Assembly: GCA_964536965.1 (NCBI GenBank)
Contig: CAZIAL010000038.1
Coordinates: 1-29,962, forward strand
DNA from: JACMQW01 sp964536965
GTDB lineage: Bacteria; Bdellovibrionota; UBA1018
Direction of reading: 5' to 3'
DNA: 29,962 bases
Shown here: positions 23,271 to 29,962 of the stretch, piece after piece
How positions within the stretch are numbered: the first letter of the stretch is position 1
Layout: every line of letters starts with the position of its first letter
Program-made: the position numbers and the translations under genes
Notes under the pieces: generated by a model
What the model saw: the letters and a program-made list of their open reading frames with translations, nothing else
Databases searched by the model: none
Told to the model about the DNA's origin: nothing

Positions 23271-24323
23271 TTATCTTTTCCTAAAATCGAACTCGCCCAT
23301 TTCCGCGGAGATGTCGGAAGCCGGGGGGCGCTGCATCAAAGCGCGTAAAACGTCTCTCGCCGGCCTATCTCCCCGAATTAACTCGGATACGCCTTGCGTT
23401 ATAGGCATCGCGATTTTTCGCTCCGTCGCAAAAGCTGAGATAATCTGCGTAGTTCGCACTCCCTCTGCCACTGCGCCCAACGAATCGAGAATGCCCTGGA
23501 GTGGCACTCCTTCGGCCAATTTTCGGCCTACCTGGTAGTTCCGTGACAGCGGAGAGGAGCAAGTGGCGAAAAGATCCCCGACGCCCGCCAGCCCCAGAAA
23601 GGTTGCCTCCTTCGCGCCCATCGCGGTCCCGAAGCGGACCATTTCCGCCAGTCCGCGGGTGATGAGCAGCGCCCGGGTATTCCATCCGAACTGGAGCGCG
23701 TCGAGCGCGCCGGACGCGATCGCGTAGATGTTTTTGAGGGTCCCCGCCCACTCGATCCCGATCACGTCATCGGCCGCATAAACCCGGAAGCGGGGGGTAT
23801 TCAACCAGGCGACCCCGGCGTCGACCGCTTCGGAAAACTCGCTCGCCACGACGGTTGCCGCGGGTTCGTCCCTCGCGATTTCACCCGCGAGATTTGGTCC
23901 GGAGATCACGCCGATGCGGGAAACCGGAAGCTCCTCCGCCAGCATCTGCGAAACCCGTTTCATCGTTCCCTCCTCGATCCCCTTGGTCGCGTGCAGAACG
24001 ATTTCGTCCCCCCGGAAAAGCGGCGCGAACCGTTTCGCCTGCTCCCGACAGGCCTTCGAGGGCAGCGCCCAGATCACGCCCTGGACGCCGTTTTCGAAGA
24101 CGCGCTCGATGTCCGTGAAAGTGCGCACATTTCCGGGCAGCACCATTTCTTTTACATAGTCCGGGTTCGAGCGCGTGGAGTTCATCGCGCGTGCTTGCTC
24201 CTCGTCGCGGACCCAGATGCGAACGTCGCCGCAGTTCTCGGCCGCGAGTTTCGCGAGGACCGTACCCCAGCTGCCGCCGCCGATCACGGCGACGGTCGAT
24301 TTAGACCAAAAATCCTTTTTCAT
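23271..24323 (-). CDS. gpsA: NAD(P)-dependent glycerol-3-phosphate dehydrogenase
   Basis: A 350-residue cytosolic enzyme reducing dihydroxyacetone phosphate to sn-glycerol 3-phosphate for phospholipid synthesis. The Rossmann loop is VIGGGSWGTVLA at 13-24. ATKGIEEGT, ISGPNLAGEIA, GTLKNIYAIASGA (with the catalytic Lys) and NTRALLITRGLAEM are all present and in order. Length is slightly above the usual 330-340. ATG at 24323 has GGGAGC 7 bp upstream and overlaps the end of the PlsB-like gene by 23 bp. It directly follows the enzyme that uses its product. Confidence 0.96.
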   Translation of the reverse strand: MKKDFWSKSTVAVIGGGSWGTVLAKLAAENCGDVRIWVRDEEQARAMNSTRSNPDYVKEMVLPGNVRTFTDIERVFENGVQGVIWALPSKACREQAKRFAPLFRGDEIVLHATKGIEEGTMKRVSQMLAEELPVSRIGVISGPNLAGEIARDEPAATVVASEFSEAVDAGVAWLNTPRFRVYAADDVIGIEWAGTLKNIYAIASGALDALQFGWNTRALLITRGLAEMVRFGTAMGAKEATFLGLAGVGDLFATCSSPLSRNYQVGRKLAEGVPLQGILDSLGAVAEGVRTTQIISAFATERKIAMPITQGVSELIRGDRPARDVLRALMQRPPASDISAEMGEFDFRKR

Positions 24324-25968
24324 CGTAAGCTCCCGGCACGCGCCGTCGCGGATCGGCCAACCGACTAAGCCCATAACCCGCGAGTCGGTTGCGATAATAG
24401 TAAAGTAAGTTCATGTCTTCGGTGTGAATCGTCCCTTCGCCCCGCTTAAGAACCGCGTTGCCGTGGAAGAGGCCGAGATTCCGAATCCCGTCCTTTACCC
24501 ACGACTTCGTATCGCCCGTTCGGAGTTCCGGCGTAACGTGGAACAGACCGCGATCCGCGCTTTCGAGGATCCGGCGATGGGCGATCCCCGCCTCGCGCAG
24601 GAATTCGTCCCAGGGAATCGTCCGCTGGGAAAGACTCATCCGGATGAAACGATACAGATCGAAGTCGGGATATCGCTCGCGGAGCGACTCGAAGAACGCG
24701 AACGCCACGAGGTGCGAGGTCAGAATCGTATTCTCCGCGTGATAACGTTCGACGATGCGGTTACCGAGAATGCGGGTGTACTCGCGGTCCCGTTGCGGGG
24801 AAGGGGCGAGCTTTCCGTAACTCGAGAGCCAGCGCGCCGGATCGATCGTCGTCCCGTTCGGTCCGATCGAGTTACCATCGGCATCCACGAAATTTCCGAA
24901 TACATCGAGCGGTTTTCCCACTCGTACCGTCATTCCGGACTGGGCCTTGAAGAGCTGCCAGAAGAAATTCAGAACCTTCGAAAACTGCGATGACTCGTCG
25001 TCCGTAATGATGAATCGGTGCTTCCCGGCTTCGGCAAGATGGTCGTCGATCAGCGTCGAGGCTTCGAGGACGAAATGGTAACTCGTCGTCATCGGAACGA
25101 TGAAGACCTTCGGATTCGGATTCCCTTCCTGGAGGTTTTCGATCTGCGCCTGGAGAGCGGTGCCGAGGAGCCCGAGCTTGAGCTTGCTTTCGATGGCTCC
25201 GCTCCGCACGCGCCCTCCCGCGGGAAAGAAGATCGAGTGGATTCCCTCTTTTAGGATCTTCGTCGAGTAGTGCTTCAGAAGATTCCGGTAAATCCCGTTC
25301 GTCTTCTGACGATCGACGGTATACGCGCCGAGATTCGACATGAAAAAACTCAGCACCGGATTCGAAAACAAGTTCAGTCCCGCGCCATAGGCGAAGGGCG
25401 GGAGGCCCATCAGGTAAATCACATAGCCGATGAGGATGCTGTCGATGTTGCTCTGGTGGGTCGGCACGAGCAGGATCGTGCCTTTACTCGCCAGATGCTT
25501 CAGATGTTCGACTTCGCCCTCGACCTTCAGCCGGCTCCGCACGTCTTCCGTCATGCCCCAGGGCAAGATGCTTTTCACGCTCGCCGCGTTCAGGAGCCAG
25601 TTAAAACCGTAGGGTAGGATTTTCGTCGTGAACTTGTAAACTTTGGGGTCGAATCGGCCCGCGATCTCATCGGCGAAACGAGAGGCCACATCCCGCAGAA
25701 GGGCGCTTCGATCGGAAACGGCCGCGGGCTCGAGAAGCGCGGCCTGGATTCCGTTCCAGAGGGCGCGGTCGCCGCCGAGGCGCCTTTTCGTAAAAAGATT
25801 CCCACGATCACGCGAGAGACGCTGCCGCTCGAGATAAAGCGCGGCGGTGAGTTCGTTCTCGATTTTTATCGCCGGGATTTCCTGGACCGTGCGATTCACC
25901 ACGTCGTCGATGACGCGGGGTCGGATCGTCGAGAAATCGGTGAGCGGACTGGAGACGTCGATTTCCAA
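24301..25968 (-). CDS. plsB: PlsB-like glycerol-3-phosphate acyltransferase
   Basis: A 555-residue acyltransferase. The catalytic HxxxxD motif is HQSNID at 171-176. FFPAGGRVRSG at 248-257 corresponds to the FPEGxRS substrate motif with Ala-Gly replacing Glu-Gly. IVPMTTSYHF near 298-307 is the fourth block. The long N- and C-terminal extensions are like the PlsB/GPAT family rather than short PlsC enzymes, though E. coli PlsB is longer (about 800). The start is a TTG at 25968 with AAGGA 10 bp upstream; no ATG is near. It overlaps gpsA, which makes the substrate glycerol 3-phosphate, so the pair supports this role over LPA acylation. Confidence 0.85.
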   Translation of the reverse strand: MEIDVSSPLTDFSTIRPRVIDDVVNRTVQEIPAIKIENELTAALYLERQRLSRDRGNLFTKRRLGGDRALWNGIQAALLEPAAVSDRSALLRDVASRFADEIAGRFDPKVYKFTTKILPYGFNWLLNAASVKSILPWGMTEDVRSRLKVEGEVEHLKHLASKGTILLVPTHQSNIDSILIGYVIYLMGLPPFAYGAGLNLFSNPVLSFFMSNLGAYTVDRQKTNGIYRNLLKHYSTKILKEGIHSIFFPAGGRVRSGAIESKLKLGLLGTALQAQIENLQEGNPNPKVFIVPMTTSYHFVLEASTLIDDHLAEAGKHRFIITDDESSQFSKVLNFFWQLFKAQSGMTVRVGKPLDVFGNFVDADGNSIGPNGTTIDPARWLSSYGKLAPSPQRDREYTRILGNRIVERYHAENTILTSHLVAFAFFESLRERYPDFDLYRFIRMSLSQRTIPWDEFLREAGIAHRRILESADRGLFHVTPELRTGDTKSWVKDGIRNLGLFHGNAVLKRGEGTIHTEDMNLLYYYRNRLAGYGLSRLADPRRRVPGAYDEKGFLV

Positions 25969-25980
25969 ATTTCAGATTCC

Positions 25981-26745
25981 TTATGCCGGGAAGAAAACCG
26001 CGATGCGGCCGCTTCGTAAGCCGACCTCGATCTCGCGAGCCCGGATCTCATTACTCAGCCCTTGTGACGATAGGGAAAGTATCCCATTCAGGACGGGAAA
26101 CCGCAAACCGCGCAGCCGCACCCCGCGCGCGGGAGCGCCCACGGGGAAGAGACTCGCGACGCGACGAAGTCGATCCGTGGATTTAGCATTCGCCGAGCGT
26201 TTGGTTTTTGGCGCGCCGGCGAGCCGTAAAGCGTCGATGTTTTTCCGATCGAGTTTCAGGGGCGAATGACGGGCGGAGACGTAGAACGCGACCCCCTTCT
26301 CCCCGATCGAGACGACCCGCGAAATCTTTCGGCTCGCTTCGGAAAGATCCAGATGAACCGCGAAGTCATGGTCGGCGCGGTGTCCCTGGAAGCCGAATGC
26401 GTACACGAACCTCGCGCGTCGCTCGATGCAGAACTCGAGCGCGATCGAAAGATCGCTGCGCTCCTTCTCGCGTTTTAAGAGAATGACCGGTACATCGTCC
26501 GGACCCTTCAGTTTTCGCGGATCGAGGATTCCGTCCATGTCGCCGATACCCAGCGTCGGTGGCAAACCCGATTCTAAAAGTTTTTCGAAACCTCGATCCA
26601 CGCCGATGAAAGCGACCGCGGCCGACTTCCGAAATTCGCCGTGGGCCCACTCCGAGAGCCGGATCGGATCCGCGAACGGGCCGACGAGAACGTAAAGGGG
26701 CGAATGGACGGCATCGGAGCTGGAACGGGCGGTTTTTTTCGACAT
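25981..26745 (-). CDS. thiN: Thiamine pyrophosphokinase family protein
   Basis: A 254-residue protein fitting thiamine pyrophosphokinase, which converts thiamine and ATP to thiamine diphosphate. Signs are D50 in IGVDRGFEKLLESGLPP, GIGDMDGI (66-73, usual GDFDS), the short KREKERSDLSIAL (91-103, usual K-x-x-TD-x-x-x-A), GFQGHRADHDFAV (118-130, usual GGRxDH) and the C-terminal LSSQGLSNEI. About 50 more residues than usual lie between 165 and 215, in a basic stretch. ATG at 26745; the ribosome site is weak. It is 22 bp after the hydroxylase gene and 12 bp before the PlsB-like gene. Confidence 0.78.
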   Translation of the reverse strand: MSKKTARSSSDAVHSPLYVLVGPFADPIRLSEWAHGEFRKSAAVAFIGVDRGFEKLLESGLPPTLGIGDMDGILDPRKLKGPDDVPVILLKREKERSDLSIALEFCIERRARFVYAFGFQGHRADHDFAVHLDLSEASRKISRVVSIGEKGVAFYVSARHSPLKLDRKNIDALRLAGAPKTKRSANAKSTDRLRRVASLFPVGAPARGVRLRGLRFPVLNGILSLSSQGLSNEIRAREIEVGLRSGRIAVFFPA

Positions 26746-26767
26746 GCGCCCAATGTGACATAAACGG

Positions 26768-27658
26768 CTAAGGGGCGGAATCCGCAAACTCGCGAAGTCG
26801 TCGATACGTCCGAGCGAAGGATTCCATCCCATAAAAAACGAGCCGGCCTTCGGAATCGCGTTCCGGCTCGCGACTCTCCTCGAAAAGCCCCGAAGCGAGG
26901 ATTTTCTCCGGATCGAACGGGCGGACGACCCAGCGGCCGAGCTTCCATTTCGTCAGCGCGACGAAGGATCCGCAAAGGGCGGCGCCGAAAGCCCGGGGCC
27001 GGCCGGACTGCTCGAGAAAACCATACTCGAAAACGACCCAGAGAAGTTTTTCGAGCTGCCGGGCTCGCTCGTATCGGGCGGCTGCGATGAGTTCGACGTG
27101 GATTCCCGCGCAGAGCTGATAAAACCGCGAGACTTCCGGATCGACGAGCGGCGCGATATGACCGACCGCCTCGTGCCAGAAATCGGGCTGGCTCCCACAA
27201 AGAACTTCGTCGACCGGCCGAAGCCGAGAGATGCAGGGAAATTTTTTGGCGGCCAGCAGCGAGAAATAAGCGTCGGCCGAAAGCTCCCCCCTGGCCGGAA
27301 GAACCTCCCAGCCGGTCTGCAGGCGGACGCTCTCCCGAAATTCCTCGAACTTCGGAATCGAATACCCCGCTAATCCGAGGGCGTCGATCCCGCGAGAATG
27401 GGCGTCGGTCGCGAAGCTCTGAGTCAGGGGTAAGGTAAATTCCTGGAGCAGTCGCCAGGAACCTCGGGTGGAGAGGAAGGGAGTTCCGGATTGGAAACGT
27501 TCGGCCCAGGCTCGCTGGTGCGAGAGTCGAGGACGAACGACCCGACGGCTCTCGAGCTGGCCCAGTACCTCGTCTTCGTCCGCGATTCCGAAGAGGCGCC
27601 GCACCGACCGGAAAAGAGTGGACGCCACGGATACCGATGTTTTCGTGGCGTCCATCAT
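26768..27658 (-). CDS. phhA: Aromatic amino acid hydroxylase (phenylalanine 4-monooxygenase-like)
   Basis: A 296-residue non-heme iron enzyme, normally converting phenylalanine to tyrosine with tetrahydropterin and oxygen. The iron site is complete: H162 and H167 in PDFWHEAVGHIAP, and E211 in VVFEYGF. The IPKFEEFRESVRLQTGWEVLP segment at 101-121 is the conserved pterin-side region. It lacks an N-terminal ACT domain, as is usual in bacteria. Two ATGs are adjacent (27658 and 27655) with no ribosome site, but a 23-residue ORF with a strong one ends 4 bp before. Substrate preference (Phe, Trp or Tyr) cannot be read with certainty. Confidence 0.88.
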   Translation of the reverse strand: MMDATKTSVSVASTLFRSVRRLFGIADEDEVLGQLESRRVVRPRLSHQRAWAERFQSGTPFLSTRGSWRLLQEFTLPLTQSFATDAHSRGIDALGLAGYSIPKFEEFRESVRLQTGWEVLPARGELSADAYFSLLAAKKFPCISRLRPVDEVLCGSQPDFWHEAVGHIAPLVDPEVSRFYQLCAGIHVELIAAARYERARQLEKLLWVVFEYGFLEQSGRPRAFGAALCGSFVALTKWKLGRWVVRPFDPEKILASGLFEESREPERDSEGRLVFYGMESFARTYRRLREFADSAP

Positions 27659-27662
27659 GGGA

Positions 27663-27734
27663 TTAAATGCCGAAACGGCCCCAGGTCGTGTGGCGGGTCA
27701 TTCGGCTTTTCAGGACATGGATCATTTTTTTCAT
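27663..27734 (-). CDS. 23-residue leader ORF before the hydroxylase gene
   Basis: A very short ORF starts at ATG 27734 with a consensus AAGGAG 6 bp upstream and ends with TAA at 27663-27665. Only 4 bases separate the stop from the hydroxylase ATG. The peptide begins MKKMIHVLKSRM, is strongly basic, and has one Trp and one Phe near its end (TTWGRFGI). The hydroxylase itself has no ribosome site, so this ORF probably loads its ribosomes by reinitiation; a regulatory or free peptide function is also possible. Confidence 0.55.
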   Translation of the reverse strand: MKKMIHVLKSRMTRHTTWGRFGI

Positions 27735-27755
27735 ATCGTTCTCCTTGTGATCGGA

Positions 27756-27784
27756 AAACTAAGCGACGCGATCCGATTCGTAAA
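27756..27784 (-). promoter_or_regulatory. Candidate promoter of the leader ORF-hydroxylase operon
   Basis: On the minus strand TTTACG (27784-27779), 17 bp, TAGTTT (27761-27756). It lies 22 bp before the leader ORF start, leaving a short untranslated leader containing AAGGAG. The -10 match is modest. Confidence 0.3.
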
Positions 27785-27871
27785 ATCATCTGAACGATGA
27801 GCTTCGATATCGATTCGGTTATGTTAGGAAGCTTCCGAACGGCGAAGCGACGTCACTACGGACGCGTTCGC

Positions 27872-28624
27872 TCAAGGGCACTTCGCGAAGCGTTTCAGCT
27901 GCGCCTGCGCCTCGTGATAGGCCTCCGCCGAGGCGCCGTCGAGACTGCGCGGCAAGCTCGGAATCGATTCGAAGAAACGCTTCGCCTCCGCGTCGCCGCC
28001 GAGCACGGCGTCGAATACCGGCCAAATCTCCATCTCGTCGAACGCGTAGTTTTCGTCCCGCTTGCGCGCGGAATTCACCTTTTCACGGATTGCCTTCACT
28101 TCGCTGCGAACGACTTCGCCACGCGCGAGCGACTTGCGATCCAGCACGCATACGGGCTCGCTCCGCGCGCACTTTCCGTCCCGACATTCGACCGTGGAGC
28201 GAAAACCCTCGCGCCAGCCGCCCCGATAGTAAAACAGCTCGTCGAGCACGAGCTTCCCCCCGGATTCGTACACATAATAGTTGTCGAGCGCAGCGGCCGT
28301 CAGCAGCGAGCCCGACGCTTTCCCTTCCGCATCGAGATGGACGACATCGAACTCCGACATCTGGAGCTTCGGCGACTTGAATTCCGCGGCTCGATCCCCG
28401 CCGCAGACGATCAGCTTGCCTCCCCCTGGGACCGACATCGCGAATTTCGGGTGGGAGCCAGCGGCCGCCATTCCGGCGGGGCAAATCCCCGGAACCGCGG
28501 GACTTAGGAGCTTCACGCTCTCCGCTTCGCTTTCGGAGCGGGTCGATTCTTCCTTTTTCGTACAGCCGGAGATCGCGATCGATCCCGCCACCCAAAACGC
28601 CAGAGTCGATCCGAGCATCCGCAT
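27872..28624 (-). CDS. Lipoprotein of unknown function
   Basis: A 250-residue lipoprotein: a hydrophobic start and lipobox ISGC with C21. A Ser/Glu-rich spacer follows, then a globular part with five more cysteines (three in the 130-160 region and one near the end, FAKCP), likely disulfide-bonded in the periplasm. The middle has beta-like alternation (VVHLDAEGKASGSLL, YYVYESGGKLVLDEL). No family recognised. ATG at 28624 follows the valS stop with no gap (TAA then ATG), so it is translated from the valS transcript. No clear terminator follows. Confidence 0.75.
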   Translation of the reverse strand: MRMLGSTLAFWVAGSIAISGCTKKEESTRSESEAESVKLLSPAVPGICPAGMAAAGSHPKFAMSVPGGGKLIVCGGDRAAEFKSPKLQMSEFDVVHLDAEGKASGSLLTAAALDNYYVYESGGKLVLDELFYYRGGWREGFRSTVECRDGKCARSEPVCVLDRKSLARGEVVRSEVKAIREKVNSARKRDENYAFDEMEIWPVFDAVLGGDAEAKRFFESIPSLPRSLDGASAEAYHEAQAQLKRFAKCP

Positions 28625-29962
28625 TTAAGCCCCCAGTTTTTTCAGCGCCGCCTCGAATCCGGCCAGTTTTTCGCGAAAGGCCTCGGCCTCGGCGCGCGTC
28701 TTTTCGATCAGCTCTTTCGGAGCTTTCGCCACGAAACTTTCCTTACCGAGCTTTCCTTCCACATGCGCAAGGTTGACCTTAATTTTCTCGATTTCTTTCA
28801 GCACCCGCTTGCGCTCGCCTTCGACGTCCACCAGGCCTTCCAGCGCGATCCGCAGGTCCGCCGATGGGTTCGTGAGCTGGATCACCGCCTCGAATTTCGA
28901 GGCGGACTGACCGGCGGCGAGGCCGGCGATTTTACTGACGCGCGCAAGCTGGAGCACATCATTTCCATACTTTTCGAAGAACTCCTTGGCGGCGGAGTCT
29001 TTCGCGTACACATGCAGAACGAAATCCTTCTTCGGCGAGAGTTTATTCTCCCCCCGGAAATTCCGGATCGCTTCGACGACCGACTTCAACCGGCCCATCT
29101 CGAGCTCCGCCGAGGCGTCGCGAAAGGCGGCGTTCGGCTGCGGAAAGGCGTGGAACGCGAGCGCTTCCACCGCGGGCTTGCCGTCGCGAATTCGCGTGGG
29201 AGAGTTCGCCGGTTTCTTCCAAGGGAGCGAAGACCAGAGCTCTTCCGTCACGAAAGGCATGATCGGGTGGAGAAGTTTAAGCACGGTCTCGAGCACATAA
29301 TGGAGCGTGATCAAGCTCTCTTCTCGCTCTTTCCCCCCCCGACGGAAGGGCAGCTTCGAAAATTCGATATACCAGTCGCAGAACTCGAGCCACGCGAACT
29401 CGTAGATCGCCATCGTGGACTTATCGATTTCCCAGTCCGCAAAGCCCGCCTCGACGGTTTCGGCCGTGGACTGGAGTCGCGAAAGGATCCAGCGATTCGC
29501 AGGGGTCAATTTCGAAAAATTCTGTAGGAGCCAGGCTTCGGCTCCGCCCCCTGGCTCGGCGAGCGGTCCGGCGTTCGGAACCTCCACCACAGGCTCTCCG
29601 GGTGCGCCGGTGGGGATGCCGAGCTGGAGGTGCAGGAATTTCGTCGCATTCCAAAGCTTATTCGCGAACGCACGGTAACCTTCCACGCGGTCCACCGACA
29701 GACGGATATCCCGCCCCTGGCCGGACATCGAAGCGAGGGTGAAACGAAGCGGATCGGCGCCGTGCTCGTCGATGAGAACGAGCGGATCGATGACGTTGCC
29801 CTTCGACTTCGACATCTTCTCGCCCTTTTCGTCGCGCACCATCGCATGCATGTAAACCTTGCGGAAAGGCACGTCGCCGACGAAGTGGATCCCCATCATG
29901 ATCATTCGGGCAACCCAGAAGAAAATGATGTCGAAACCGGTCTCGAGAACCGTCGTCGGATA
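28625..29962 (-). CDS. valS: Valyl-tRNA synthetase, C-terminal part (5' end outside window)
   Basis: The frame is open to the window edge, giving the last 445 residues of a class I synthetase that charges tRNA-Val. The edge begins within TGFDIIFFWVARM, typical of the end of the ValS catalytic domain. KMSKSKGN, about 48 residues in, is the ATP-binding KMSKS loop. The anticodon-binding helical domain follows (NRWILSRL, then EFCDWYIEFSK), and the last 70 residues are the ValS coiled-coil arm. An 8-C run at 29333-29340 is in frame. The full protein should be about 900 residues. Confidence 0.97.
   Translation of the reverse strand, partial: YPTTVLETGFDIIFFWVARMIMMGIHFVGDVPFRKVYMHAMVRDEKGEKMSKSKGNVIDPLVLIDEHGADPLRFTLASMSGQGRDIRLSVDRVEGYRAFANKLWNATKFLHLQLGIPTGAPGEPVVEVPNAGPLAEPGGGAEAWLLQNFSKLTPANRWILSRLQSTAETVEAGFADWEIDKSTMAIYEFAWLEFCDWYIEFSKLPFRRGGKEREESLITLHYVLETVLKLLHPIMPFVTEELWSSLPWKKPANSPTRIRDGKPAVEALAFHAFPQPNAAFRDASAELEMGRLKSVVEAIRNFRGENKLSPKKDFVLHVYAKDSAAKEFFEKYGNDVLQLARVSKIAGLAAGQSASKFEAVIQLTNPSADLRIALEGLVDVEGERKRVLKEIEKIKVNLAHVEGKLGKESFVAKAPKELIEKTRAEAEAFREKLAGFEAALKKLGA

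Noticed and set aside
29333..29340. Eight-C run as a possible frameshift in valS
   Set aside because: The ValS reading frame continues correctly on both sides with recognisable domain sequence.
1..29962. CRISPR arrays, insertion sequences, integrases, prophage or toxin-antitoxin genes
   Set aside because: None seen on either strand; no transposase-like frames or regularly spaced repeats.

Overview
The window is a GC-rich bacterial chromosome segment, densely packed and free of mobile elements or CRISPR. It is dominated by an aerobic respiratory chain on the minus strand: an alternative complex III (ACIII, act genes), then an A2-type caa3 cytochrome c oxidase (cta genes) with its Sco copper chaperone. 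Several exported or lipid-anchored proteins of unknown family, an OmpA-like lipoprotein and a lysozyme-like exported protein suggest a Gram-negative of the former deltaproteobacterial kind. Bdellovibrionota/Oligoflexia is my best guess, from overall gene style only.

Layout. 1-1427: tRNA-Pro (minus), two small proteins of unknown function and a small exported protein behind a strongly folded leader. 1448-3530 (minus): RDD membrane protein and EamA transporter (GTGA overlap), then a 2-Cys peroxiredoxin with its own terminator. 3699-8906 (minus): sco-ctaC-ctaD-ctaE-ctaF, where ctaC carries a C-terminal cytochrome c and the subunit IV gene is itself fused to a second cytochrome c. 8998-13989 (plus): a divergent island holding a heme O synthase fused to a polysaccharide deacetylase, an unknown exported protein, an OmpA-like lipoprotein and a small exported protein. 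14124-20391 (minus): actA-actB-actD-actE-actF, with actC missing. 20638-22161: a methyltransferase with a lipoprotein-like N-terminus, divergent from tatA-hpt. 22174-23139 (minus): lysozyme-like exported protein. 23271-29962 (minus): valS (5' end outside the window), a lipoprotein, a 23-residue leader ORF, an aromatic amino acid hydroxylase, thiamine pyrophosphokinase, a PlsB-like acyltransferase and gpsA.

How the genes fit together. ACIII oxidises quinol and passes electrons through c hemes to the caa3 oxidase. CyoE makes heme O, the precursor of heme A for CtaD; no heme A synthase is seen here. Sco loads the CuA site of CtaC. TatA fits the twin-arginine signal of ActB. PlsB and GpsA are consecutive steps of phospholipid synthesis.

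The most unusual observations are the CyoE-deacetylase fusion, the clean ATGA junction between actB and actD where actC is expected, the subunit IV-cytochrome c fusion, and a tiny well-initiated ORF placed 4 nt before the hydroxylase gene.
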